Origin: an uncultured Bacteroidales bacterium
GTDB lineage: Bacteria; Bacteroidota; Bacteroidia; Bacteroidales; Muribaculaceae
Direction of reading: 5' to 3'
Assembly (NCBI GenBank): GCA_947175245.1
Contig: CAMWLW010000021.1
Location: forward strand, 1-37,431
DNA: 37,431 nt
Positions 17,346 through 26,243 of the stretch are shown here, one piece after another. The notes beneath the pieces were generated by a model that was given only the letters and a program-made list of their open reading frames with translations, was not told the origin of the DNA and did not search any database. The position numbers and the translations under genes are program-made. Each line of letters opens with the position of its first letter. The stretch's first letter is position 1.

Positions 17346-20012
17346 ATGAAAGTAAGATATATTATATTGGCGGCGCTCGCAGCCATGTCGTTGCAGTCGG
17401 TGACGGCCGGTAACAGCCGTCGGCTCGACAGCGTTGACGGCACCGTGTGGCAGCTGTGTCCTCAGGACAGTGTAGCCGGTGTGTCGGGAACGGTTATTTC
17501 AACCCCCGGCTATCAGATGCCCTCATGTACGGTCGAGGGGGTCGTGCCGGGCTGCGTGTTCACCGCCTATGTTAATGCCGGACAGGAAGACACCCCTGAA
17601 TATGGCGACAACATCTGGCGTGCCGACGAGGCGTTTTACAGCCGCCCGTTCTGGTATCGTGCCGAGATAGAGACTCCGGCCGAGTATAGTGACGGCAAAC
17701 GCGTGTGGCTGCAGTTTGACAACACCAACCGCTATGCCGATTTCTACTTCAACGGTGTCAAGATATCGGGTACACCCGAGTCGACTCGCGACGTCAGCGG
17801 TCACATGATGCGTTCGCGCTTTGACGTGACGCCCTATCTCGCCGCCGACGGCAAGAATGTAGTGGCCGTGCTCATCACCGATGCCGACCAGAAGAAAACC
17901 CGCAACGCGCCCGGCCCATACGGTGTCGCATGCAGCCCGAGCTACCTCGCCGGTGCCGGCTGGGACTGGATGCCCTACATACCCGGCCGTCTCAACGGCA
18001 TCGTGGGTCACGTCAAGATGGACGTTACCGGCGACGTGGTGATGGTCGACCCATGGGTACGCAATGACCTGCCCACCAACGACCTCGCCGAGCTCACCAT
18101 CAGCACGCAACTTAAAAACACCACCGACCGTCAGCGTCGCGTGACACTCGAGGCTGTCATCAACCCCGGTAACATCAAGGTCGAGCGCACATACGTGGTG
18201 CCTGCCGGCTCGGCGCCTATCGTGAAACTTGACAGCAAGCTCTTCCCCGAGCTTGCCATTGCCAACCCCAGCCTGTGGTGGCCGGCCGGATATGGCGATC
18301 CAAATCTCTACACCCTCGACATCAAGGTCAAGGACGGCAAGCAGGTGCTCGATGAGCGTAGTATCGACTTCGGTATCAAGAAATATGAATACACCTGGGA
18401 CAAGAACAAGGTGGGCATGCCCGTGATGAACCTGTGGGTCAACGGTCAGCGCGTGTTCGTCAAGGGCGGCAACTGGGGTATGAGCGAATACCTGCTGCGC
18501 TGTCACGACGACGAGTATGAGAAAAAGATACGCCTTCACCACGACCTGAACTACAACATGATACGCCTGTGGACCGGCTGTGTTACCGACGATGAGTTCT
18601 ACGACTACTGTGACCGCTATGGCATCATGGTGTGGAACGACTTCTGGCTCTATGTGGCGTTCAATGACGTCGCCGAGCCCGAAGCGTTCATCGCCAACGC
18701 CGAGGATAAGGTGCGCCGCCTGCGCAATCACCCGTCGATAGCCCTGTGGTGTGGTGCCAACGAGACCCACCCCGTGCCTTATCTTGACGCCGCGCTCGCC
18801 GAGATTGTCAACCGCGAGGATCGCGGCGACCGCCTGTACAAATCGTGCTCAAACCAGGACGGCCTGTCGGGCAGCGGATGGTGGGCCAACATGCCCCCGC
18901 GTCACCACTTCTCGACCTCGGGCAGCAACCTGGCGTTCAACAAGCCTTCATACCCGTACGGCATCGACTACGGCTATGGCATGCGCTCTGAGATAGGTAT
19001 GGCTACATTCCCCGCCTATGAGAGCGTCAGGCTGTTCATCCCCGAGGAGAACCTGTGGCCGCTGCCTACCGACGATGAACTTCAAAATCAGAAGGATAAC
19101 GTCTGGAACAAGCACTTCTTCGGCAACGAGGCCTGGAACGCCACGCCCACCAACTACACCGAGGCTGTCAACGACCGCTGGGGCACACCCGGGTCGATCG
19201 AGGAGTTCTGCGAGAAAGCCCAGCTCGTCAATATCGAGGACATGAAAGGTATGTATGAGGCGTGGAACGACAAGATGTGGAACGATGCCGCCGGTCTGCT
19301 AATCTGGATGAGCCATCCCGCCTATCCGTCGTTCGTGTGGCAGACCTACGACTACTACTACGACCCCACGGGAGCCTACTGGGGCGCCAAAAAGGCGTGC
19401 GAGCATGTACATATTCAGTGGAATGCGCTCAGCAACAGCATCAAGGCCATCAACAGCAGCGGCACCGACCTGACAGGCCTGACAGCCGAGGCAGTGGTGC
19501 GCGATATCAACGGCAAGGAGCTCAAGCGCTATGCTACCACGGGCAAAGTCAATCTGCCCGCCTCGTCCAACACCGAGGTATTCACCATCGACTTTCCTGC
19601 CGCGGATGCCGGCGTACAGTTCATCGAGCTGTCGCTGCGTGATGCCGACGGCAACCTGCTCAGTGACAATTTCTACTGGCACAACAGTGCCAACGAGCTC
19701 GACTACACCGCCATCAACGGGCTTCCCGATGCCAAAGTAAGCGTGACCGCCACCAAGACCGGCGCCGGTCGCGCCCGCCTCACGCTCAGGAACGACAGCA
19801 AGACCGTAGCGTTTGCCAACCGTGTGCGCCTGCTTGACGCCGAGACAGGCGAGCGCATACTGCCCGTACTGATGGACGACAACTACATCACACTCATGCC
19901 CGGCACCGAGCGCGAGATCGAGGTCGATTACCGCGACTTCGCCGACCGTCCCGTCGACGTGATGCTCAAGCAGTACTCATACCCCGAGCGCACGGTCGCT
20001 AAAATCTTATAA
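17346..20012 (+). CDS. GH2 beta-glycosidase, tandem paralog of the preceding enzyme
   Basis: This 888-residue exported enzyme has a signal peptide (MKVRYIILAALAAMSLQSVTA). It matches the preceding gene along its whole length: VPG...EGVVPG at the N-terminus, WDWMPYIPGR, VNGQRVFVKGGNWGMSEYLL, acid/base Asn472-Glu473 in WCGANETHP, nucleophile Glu549 in GMRSEIGMATF, and MLKQYSYPE near the end. It stops where the other paralog continues into the sorting-like tail, so the two probably differ in location. Both keep the catalytic residues, so both should be active. Two GH2 copies in one PUL usually mean different linkage or chain-position preferences (inference). The gap to the next gene is only 12 bases. 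Confidence 0.9.
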   Translation: MKVRYIILAALAAMSLQSVTAGNSRRLDSVDGTVWQLCPQDSVAGVSGTVISTPGYQMPSCTVEGVVPGCVFTAYVNAGQEDTPEYGDNIWRADEAFYSRPFWYRAEIETPAEYSDGKRVWLQFDNTNRYADFYFNGVKISGTPESTRDVSGHMMRSRFDVTPYLAADGKNVVAVLITDADQKKTRNAPGPYGVACSPSYLAGAGWDWMPYIPGRLNGIVGHVKMDVTGDVVMVDPWVRNDLPTNDLAELTISTQLKNTTDRQRRVTLEAVINPGNIKVERTYVVPAGSAPIVKLDSKLFPELAIANPSLWWPAGYGDPNLYTLDIKVKDGKQVLDERSIDFGIKKYEYTWDKNKVGMPVMNLWVNGQRVFVKGGNWGMSEYLLRCHDDEYEKKIRLHHDLNYNMIRLWTGCVTDDEFYDYCDRYGIMVWNDFWLYVAFNDVAEPEAFIANAEDKVRRLRNHPSIALWCGANETHPVPYLDAALAEIVNREDRGDRLYKSCSNQDGLSGSGWWANMPPRHHFSTSGSNLAFNKPSYPYGIDYGYGMRSEIGMATFPAYESVRLFIPEENLWPLPTDDELQNQKDNVWNKHFFGNEAWNATPTNYTEAVNDRWGTPGSIEEFCEKAQLVNIEDMKGMYEAWNDKMWNDAAGLLIWMSHPAYPSFVWQTYDYYYDPTGAYWGAKKACEHVHIQWNALSNSIKAINSSGTDLTGLTAEAVVRDINGKELKRYATTGKVNLPASSNTEVFTIDFPAADAGVQFIELSLRDADGNLLSDNFYWHNSANELDYTAINGLPDAKVSVTATKTGAGRARLTLRNDSKTVAFANRVRLLDAETGERILPVLMDDNYITLMPGTEREIEVDYRDFADRPVDVMLKQYSYPERTVAKIL

Positions 20013-20024
20013 ATACCCATAATC

Positions 20025-22667
20025 ATGAAAATATCACTCACAAAACTCTCATTGTCACTGTGTGCCCTGATAGCCTTGGGTGCCGCTGCTACCTCGCCCG
20101 AGGCTCCGGCCTCGCTGCTCACCGAGCGTCTGACCAATCCGCTCGGAGTCGATAATCAGCATCCGCGCCTCGATTGGAAGAACCGCGGCGAGTGGCTAAC
20201 CTCACAGACCGCCTACGAGATTGTGGCCGGTACCGACTCGGCCCTCGTGGTAGCCGGCAATGCCGACCTCTGGAACACCGGCAAAGTGGCATCGTCGGCC
20301 ACCTACGCCCTCTATGACGGCCGCGCGCTCAGCCCCCGTGCGCAGGCGTGGTGGAAAGTGAGGGTGTGGAACCAACAGGGCGAGGTGTCGCCCTGGAGTC
20401 AGGTGGCCCGTTTCGGCATCGGCATCCTCGAGCAGGCCGGTACCACCATCGGCGGCAAGTTCATCGGCATGGACGAGAAAGACGGTGACCCGCGCTCACC
20501 CATACTGCGCCACAACCTGACGGTCAAAGCGTCAGACCTCGCCGGCAACGTCATGGCTCACGTCAACGGCCTGGGCTATCACGAGCTGTATGTCAACGGC
20601 GTCAAGGCCGGCGATAACGTGCTCTCGCCCGGCGTGTCACAGCTTGGTACACGCTCGCTCATCGTCACCTACGACATCACCCCGCTGCTCAGCGAGGGCG
20701 ACAATGACATAGCCCTTTGGCTCGGCCAGGGCTGGTACAAATCAAACACCTACAAAGCCGAGTATGCCGGCCCCGTGGCACGCATCGAGATTGATGCAGT
20801 CGATAATGCCGGCGCCCGGACGCTTCTTGTAGGCGACGAGAGCTGGCGGGCTGCCTCGAGCGGACGTCACGACACCGGCACATGGTGGCCCCTGCAGTTT
20901 GGCGGCGAGAAGGTCGACGGCCGCGTCTATCCCGCCGACATGACCTCGGCGTCGCTCGACCGCCTCGAGTGGGCACCTGTGGCAACTCCGGCCATCACGC
21001 CCCACATCGCCACCCCCGAGATGTCGGGTCAGAACCATATCGTCAGCGCCACCCCGGCTGTCAGCATCACCCTGCAGCCCGACGGCAGCTATATAGCCGA
21101 CATGGGCCGCGTGCTCACAGGCTGGTTCAAAATCGACCTCGGACTGATGCCCGCCGGCTCGGAGGTACTCATGGAGTACACCGACAACATCGCTGCCGAC
21201 GGTAAGTTCGAACCACAGGAGAGCGACATCTACGTCACCGCCGGACGTCCCGGCGAGAGCTTCACCAACAAGTTCAACCACCACGCCTATCGCTACGTGC
21301 GCATCAGCGGTCTCAATTACATGCCGCGTCCCGAGAGCCTTACTGCCCTGCAAATTCACGGCGACATGCCCGACGCGTCATCGTTTGCATGTTCTGACGC
21401 CGACCTCAACGCCGTCCACGACATGATTAAATACACTATGAAGTGTCTAACTTTCAGCGGCTATATGGTCGACTGCCCCCACCTTGAGCGCACAGGTTAT
21501 GGAGGCGACGGCAACTCGTCGACCATGACGCTCCAGACCATGTATGACGTCGCTCCCACCTATGCCAACTGGCTCCAGGCCTGGGGTGATGTGATGGAAG
21601 AGGACGGCGGCTTGCCCCACGTGGCTCCGGCCGGCGGCGGTGGCGGCGGCCCCTATTGGTGTGGCTTCATAGTGCAGGCACCTTACCGCACATGGCTCAA
21701 CTATGGCGACGCCCGTGTGCTTGAGCAGTACTACCCGCTCATGAAGCGCTGGATGGGCTATGTCGACAAATACACCCGCGACGGTCTGCTGCAACGTTGG
21801 CCCGATACCCACAACCGTGCGTGGTATCTTGGTGACTGGCTCGCACCCTGGGGTGTCGATACCGGCAACGACGCGTCAATCAATCTCGTCAACAACTGCT
21901 TCGTCAGCGACTGTCTCGGCAAGATGGAGCAGATAGCTCGCGAGCTTGGTCTCGATAACGAGGCCCGCAAGTGGAAAGCGCGCCGCGACGCCCTCAACGC
22001 CACTATACATTATAAATTCTATGACTACACCACCGGCCTGTATGGCACCGGCTCGCAGCTCGACATGAGCTATCCGTTGCTGGTCGGCGTCACTCCCGAC
22101 TATCTGCGCCCGCAGGTCGAGGCCAAATTGCTCGAGCGCGTGCGCACGACCGACCGCGGCCACATCGGCGCCGGCCTCGTAGGCGTGCCTATCGTGACAC
22201 AGTGGGCCATCGACAGCCACAACCCCGACATGATAGCCACCATGCTGCGTCACCACGACTATCCCGGCTACATGCACATGATCGACAACGGCGCCACCGC
22301 CACCTGGGAATACTGGAGCGGCGAGCGCAGCCGCGTGCACAACTGCTACAACGGCATAGGCCTGTGGTTCTATCAGGGCCTGGGCGGCCTGATTCCCGAC
22401 AAGGCCGGTTACAGCCACTTCATCGTTGACCCGCAGCCCGCACAGGGCGTCGAGTGGGCCACCGTGACCAAGGAGACCCCCTCGGGCACCATCAGCCTGC
22501 GCTGGGATCTGACCCCCGGCGGTATAAAATATGCAGTCGAAGTGCCTGCCGGCAGCTCGGCCACAGTGGTGGTTCCCGACGGCATGAAACCAGTTGGTTT
22601 TGAGTCGGAAGGCGGTAAAATCGAACTCACGTCGGGCCGCTTTGAGATACCGTTTGTCAACGAGTGA
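20025..22667 (+). CDS. GH78 alpha-L-rhamnosidase
   Basis: This 880-residue exported enzyme (signal peptide MKISLTKLSLSLCALIALGAAA) should remove terminal alpha-L-rhamnose by inversion. The N-terminal fibronectin/jelly-roll domains carry the family opening (LTNPLGVDNQHPRLDW) and the AWWKVRVWNQQGEVSPWS block. The (alpha/alpha)6 barrel holds DCPHLERTGYGGDGN, with Asp483, Glu488 and Asp495 at the spacing (0, +5, +12) of the substrate-binding acidic residues in characterised GH78 enzymes. The second acidic site is Glu762 in TATWEYWSGE. A run of six glycines (537-542, PAGGGGGGPYW) sits in the barrel. It is the last of the five enzymes and implies rhamnose in the target glycan. The next gene begins 126 bases on. 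Confidence 0.92.
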   Translation: MKISLTKLSLSLCALIALGAAATSPEAPASLLTERLTNPLGVDNQHPRLDWKNRGEWLTSQTAYEIVAGTDSALVVAGNADLWNTGKVASSATYALYDGRALSPRAQAWWKVRVWNQQGEVSPWSQVARFGIGILEQAGTTIGGKFIGMDEKDGDPRSPILRHNLTVKASDLAGNVMAHVNGLGYHELYVNGVKAGDNVLSPGVSQLGTRSLIVTYDITPLLSEGDNDIALWLGQGWYKSNTYKAEYAGPVARIEIDAVDNAGARTLLVGDESWRAASSGRHDTGTWWPLQFGGEKVDGRVYPADMTSASLDRLEWAPVATPAITPHIATPEMSGQNHIVSATPAVSITLQPDGSYIADMGRVLTGWFKIDLGLMPAGSEVLMEYTDNIAADGKFEPQESDIYVTAGRPGESFTNKFNHHAYRYVRISGLNYMPRPESLTALQIHGDMPDASSFACSDADLNAVHDMIKYTMKCLTFSGYMVDCPHLERTGYGGDGNSSTMTLQTMYDVAPTYANWLQAWGDVMEEDGGLPHVAPAGGGGGGPYWCGFIVQAPYRTWLNYGDARVLEQYYPLMKRWMGYVDKYTRDGLLQRWPDTHNRAWYLGDWLAPWGVDTGNDASINLVNNCFVSDCLGKMEQIARELGLDNEARKWKARRDALNATIHYKFYDYTTGLYGTGSQLDMSYPLLVGVTPDYLRPQVEAKLLERVRTTDRGHIGAGLVGVPIVTQWAIDSHNPDMIATMLRHHDYPGYMHMIDNGATATWEYWSGERSRVHNCYNGIGLWFYQGLGGLIPDKAGYSHFIVDPQPAQGVEWATVTKETPSGTISLRWDLTPGGIKYAVEVPAGSSATVVVPDGMKPVGFESEGGKIELTSGRFEIPFVNE

Positions 22668-22793
22668 TAAATTTTTTGCAAAAAAAATGATAAAAAGTAG
22701 AAATTCCTTTAATGGTATCAATGAAGCCAGTCGTCATAATAGTAACCAATCATATAATAATGTTAAAAATAACTAATCAATAAATCTTAATAC
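22668..22793 (+). other. AT-rich leader before the first susD gene
   Basis: This stretch of 126 bases is strikingly AT-rich between GC-rich genes. It contains A-tracts right after the GH78 stop codon and no clear hairpin. It is the largest gap inside the PUL. A TTTG occurs at 22675-22678, but no TAnnTTTG follows at the right distance. It could hold a processing site, a second promoter or a leader controlling the transport genes; I see no decisive signal. Confidence 0.4.
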
Positions 22794-24644
22794 ATGAGAA
22801 AGTTCCGATTCTTATCAGGTCTGGTTCTGCTTATGTCGGTGTTTGGCTACACCTCGTGTGTCGACAGCTCATTCCTCGACGAGACCCAGACTACAGACCT
22901 TTCGAAAGAGGTAGTCTTCAGTGACAGTACCTACACGTTAGGTTTTCTCAACCACATCTATGGCGATATCGCGTTTGATGTGCATCCCAATCGTTTCAAC
23001 GGTGGAATATTCGATCCCGGCGAGGGTGGCCTGCAGACCGCCTGTGACGAGGCCGAGTTCAAGGTGACATCAAACAACACCGACGGCGTGCAGTTTGTGT
23101 CAGGCACCGTCAACCCCCTCACTATCCGCGAGAAAACATGGAGCACATGCTATAGCAACATACGTGCATGTAACGTGTTCCTGGCCAACGCCGACAACTG
23201 CCCGATGGATGCATCGGCCATGAAGCGTTACAAGGCCGAGGCCCGTTTCCTGCGTGCATGGTACTACTTCATCCTTCTGCGTCACTTTGGCGGTGTGCCC
23301 TTGCTCGGCGACGCCGTTTATGACAACGAGAACTACGAGACCATCGACATGACCCGTAACACATTCGAGGAATGTATGGACTATATCGTAAGCGAGGCCC
23401 GCGCAGCATACGCCGACCTGCGCATACGTACGTCGGGCAGCAACTTCGGCCGTGCATCGGGCGGTGCATGTCTCGCCCTCATCTCGCGTGCCAAGCTCTA
23501 TGCAGCCAGCCCCCTGTTCAACGGCACCACCCACACCGACGACCCGCGTCTCAAGGCCGTTATGGGCTATCCCGAGTTTGACAATGAGCGCTGGAAAGAT
23601 GCTGCCGATGCCGCCAAGGCTTTGATCGCCACCGGCATGTGGCAAGTGTTCATCTATCACAAGGATAACAGCGACGCCGACGAGCCCGGCTGGGGCTTCT
23701 ATGCTCAGTATGAGGGCGACGACTACGGCGGCAAGACAAGCTGGAACGGTACCGACTATGCCTACGCTGCACTCAGCGGCTGTATCCTCTCGTCAATCCA
23801 CGCTATGGGTGTGGAGAAGGAGCAGCTTTTTGACGCTCCCACCCTCAACGGCGGTTCTATTCCCAGCGGCGGTTTCCCCAGCCACGACTTTGTAGAGTGC
23901 TTCCCCATGAAGGACGGCGCCAAGCCCGGCGAGGGTAAATACACCTACGACCGCATGAATCCCGGTGAGAACCGCGACCCCCGTCTGAACAACACCGTCT
24001 GCTTCAACGGCGCGCTGCGTTGCAACAACATGGGCGAGTTCCGCACCTGGACTTATAAGGGTCTCGGCTCAACTGTCGACGCTATAGGCCAGGGCACACG
24101 CACCGGTTACTACTGGCGCAAGATGACCCACCGCGACGCCCGTGGCGGCAGCTTCATCTCTGTGTCTCAGACATTCCAGGTGCTTCGCTATGAGGAGGTT
24201 CTCCTCAACTATGCCGAGGCTACCAACGAGTATTACGGCCCCAACCACGTTGATCAGGTAGGCGACGAGACTATCAGCCCGATGGCTGTGCTCCGTCTCC
24301 TGCGCGAGCGTGCAGGCATCGAGGCCGGTGCCGACGGCAACTATGGCCTGAGCGCGTCGATGGATCAGAACGAGATGCGTGAGGCCATACGACTCGAGCG
24401 CCGCATCGAGCTCTCATGTGAGGGTCACCGCTTCTTTGACGTGCGCCGCTGGATGATAGCCGACCAGACCGAGAACGCCATGCTCCACGGCTTCGAGATC
24501 ACCCACAAGACCGACGGCACGTTCACCGGTCGTGTAATCGACGTCCGTCAGCACGTGTTCCGCAAGGCAATGTACTTCTGGCCCATCCCCTACAACGAGG
24601 TGATGCGTTCACAGCAATTGCTCCAGAATCCCTACTACGATTAA
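22794..24644 (+). CDS. SusD/RagB-family glycan-binding lipoprotein (first)
   Basis: This 616-residue outer-membrane lipoprotein acts as the lid of a SusC channel and binds glycan at the cell surface. The lipobox ends at Cys22 (FGYTSC), followed by acidic residues typical of surface export (CVDSSFLDE). The SusD core is clear: KAEARFLRAWYYFILLRHFGGVPLL at about 143-167, ISRAKLYAASPLF, a tail with IRLERRIELSCEGHRFFDVRRW, and YFWPIPYNEVMRSQQLLQNP at the C-terminus. It is not preceded by a susC. It is followed by two small surface lipoproteins, then SusC-SusD-SusC. Its partner SusC is therefore uncertain: either the one at 26244 or the one at 31174. Confidence 0.94.
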   Translation: MRKFRFLSGLVLLMSVFGYTSCVDSSFLDETQTTDLSKEVVFSDSTYTLGFLNHIYGDIAFDVHPNRFNGGIFDPGEGGLQTACDEAEFKVTSNNTDGVQFVSGTVNPLTIREKTWSTCYSNIRACNVFLANADNCPMDASAMKRYKAEARFLRAWYYFILLRHFGGVPLLGDAVYDNENYETIDMTRNTFEECMDYIVSEARAAYADLRIRTSGSNFGRASGGACLALISRAKLYAASPLFNGTTHTDDPRLKAVMGYPEFDNERWKDAADAAKALIATGMWQVFIYHKDNSDADEPGWGFYAQYEGDDYGGKTSWNGTDYAYAALSGCILSSIHAMGVEKEQLFDAPTLNGGSIPSGGFPSHDFVECFPMKDGAKPGEGKYTYDRMNPGENRDPRLNNTVCFNGALRCNNMGEFRTWTYKGLGSTVDAIGQGTRTGYYWRKMTHRDARGGSFISVSQTFQVLRYEEVLLNYAEATNEYYGPNHVDQVGDETISPMAVLRLLRERAGIEAGADGNYGLSASMDQNEMREAIRLERRIELSCEGHRFFDVRRWMIADQTENAMLHGFEITHKTDGTFTGRVIDVRQHVFRKAMYFWPIPYNEVMRSQQLLQNPYYD

Positions 24645-24670
24645 ATTAACCTTAAATCATATCACACAAT

Positions 24671-25123
24671 ATGAAATATAAGTTGAAAGCGTGTGTGCTC
24701 GCCGGCTTGGTAGGCCTCATGGCCGCTTCGTGCGACTCATACAAAGACTCCGATAACCCCGATAAGATTGTCGAGGCCGACAAGGATCTGTCGGGCGTGT
24801 GGCAGCTCACCGAGGTTAAGCGTAACGGTATCGATATCTCCGAGCACTATGACTTCGGACGTTTCAAACTCCATCTCGATAAGAATGGCCGTTACATGCT
24901 CGAGAACCGTCTGCCCTTCCCTGTGACCGAAGACGGCGCGTGGCAGATCGATGACCCCGCTCATCCGTTCATGATAACATTCACCGAGGACGACGTGACC
25001 GGCGACCCCACCAAGGTCGAGATTTCGTTCCCCAACGTGCATGGCGAGCGTCAGCTCGGCATCAAGCACAGCCCCGGCTGCGGCAGCAACACCTACCAGT
25101 ATGTTTTTGTGAAAACCAATTAA
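24671..25123 (+). CDS. Lipocalin-like lipoprotein (DUF5004-like)
   Basis: This 150-residue lipoprotein has its lipobox at LMAASC (Cys21). The mature domain starts DLSGVWQLTEVKRNGIDIS and continues with FGRFKLHLDKNGRYMLEN and LPFPVTEDGAWQIDDP, the G-x-W strand pattern of lipocalin-like proteins seen next to SusC/SusD genes in Bacteroidetes. I believe this is the DUF5004 type, but that is from memory. Such proteins are usually outer-membrane accessory glycan-binding proteins; no binding residues can be assigned. It sits between SusD and a second accessory lipoprotein with short gaps (26 and 15 bases). Confidence 0.78.
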   Translation: MKYKLKACVLAGLVGLMAASCDSYKDSDNPDKIVEADKDLSGVWQLTEVKRNGIDISEHYDFGRFKLHLDKNGRYMLENRLPFPVTEDGAWQIDDPAHPFMITFTEDDVTGDPTKVEISFPNVHGERQLGIKHSPGCGSNTYQYVFVKTN

Positions 25124-25138
25124 TCACGGCACGACGAT

Positions 25139-26209
25139 ATGAAAAGGATATATAAATATTTAGCACTGTCATCGGTATCGGTCTTTGCTATGTTGGCCGC
25201 ATGTCTCTACATCAACAACTATGACATCAACCAGCCCCAGGACGACGGTACCATGCAACCCCGCATCAAGGTCGGCCAGACAGCTACATTCACCCTCAAC
25301 GGCAACTTCGCCAGCATCCAGGACTCAGAGACCGACACCCGTTTTGTTGTCGCCGTGCTCGCTCCCCGCGCCTGGGACATGGCCAACAAGACTACCGTTT
25401 CGTTCCACGGCGGCTCGATGTATGATCCCCTCGAGGAGCAGTCGATGAGCATCATCCCTTCAACCGCTTCTCCCTCGCAATTCCCCGGTTACACATGGCC
25501 CGAGGCGCTGATGCAGAAATATGGCATCGGTAACAATAAGTATAATGACATGGAATGGGTAGCATGGTGGGCCGATACCCCCTGCCCCTACACCAACGGC
25601 TCGAAGTCGACCTACACCGTGACAATCAAGTCGAACGTCGGCGACGACAACCTCATTGCCTATCTCGGTTTCTTTGTAGGTCACTCGGCTCGCGGTATGC
25701 AGGACGACCTCTCGACCAATCACTATGACCAGTCGTTCCCTGCCGAGACATTCACAGTGTATGGCGGCCCCGGCGAGACAATCGACTACACCAAGACCCG
25801 CTTCAACATGATCGAGCCTATGCGCTCTCTTCAGGACGACCTCATCACCTTCACATTTGCAGGCGAGACCAACGTCAACGACCTCATTAACTGTAACGAA
25901 ATCTATTTCGAGGCTACCGCCTATACAGTAGAGGGTCACTCGTACCCCGTCACTGAGCGCAGCGACAAGACCCTGATGAAGCGTCCCGACACGTTCACCC
26001 ACGATTACAGCATCATGATCTGGCCCGCCGGTTTCTTCAGTATTCCCGAGGGTGAGACAATCGATTATATCGAATACAGCTTCAAAGGTTACGACCAAGA
26101 TGGAAGCGAGGTTGTAGTGGACAAAGCTTATGACATGAAAGTCAACGGCGACACCCCTGCAAGTGACAGAATCCCGTTCACCTACAACATGGTGTGTGGC
26201 GTAAATTAG
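25139..26209 (+). CDS. Putative surface glycan-binding lipoprotein (DUF4961-like)
   Basis: This 356-residue protein has its lipobox at AMLAAC (Cys22). It appears to be made of two or three beta-sandwich parts. The first is PRIKVGQTATFTLNGNFAS with FVVAVLAPRAWDM, the second follows around VEWVAWW-type residues (actual text MEWVAWWADTPCPYTNGS), and the last begins near LITFTFAGETNV. This is the layout of the lipoproteins that accompany DUF5004-type proteins in SusC/SusD loci (DUF4961-like, from memory). The likely role is glycan capture beside the SusC/SusD complex. Several exposed Trp/Tyr residues in the middle could stack on sugars (inference). It lies 15 bases after the lipocalin-like gene and 34 before susC. 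Confidence 0.72.
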   Translation: MKRIYKYLALSSVSVFAMLAACLYINNYDINQPQDDGTMQPRIKVGQTATFTLNGNFASIQDSETDTRFVVAVLAPRAWDMANKTTVSFHGGSMYDPLEEQSMSIIPSTASPSQFPGYTWPEALMQKYGIGNNKYNDMEWVAWWADTPCPYTNGSKSTYTVTIKSNVGDDNLIAYLGFFVGHSARGMQDDLSTNHYDQSFPAETFTVYGGPGETIDYTKTRFNMIEPMRSLQDDLITFTFAGETNVNDLINCNEIYFEATAYTVEGHSYPVTERSDKTLMKRPDTFTHDYSIMIWPAGFFSIPEGETIDYIEYSFKGYDQDGSEVVVDKAYDMKVNGDTPASDRIPFTYNMVCGVN

Positions 26210-26243
26210 GCTACTTATTCACATTTCAACAAGTAAACCAATT

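Noticed and set aside
17523-18770. Long open frame of 415 codons on the minus strand inside the second GH2 gene
   Set aside because: It lies fully antisense to a well-supported enzyme, has a His/Val-rich composition typical of GC-rich antisense frames, and shows no domain or signal.
14422-20012. A single GH2 gene split by assembly error or frameshift
   Set aside because: Each copy has its own signal peptide, complete domain set and catalytic residues, so they are two genes.
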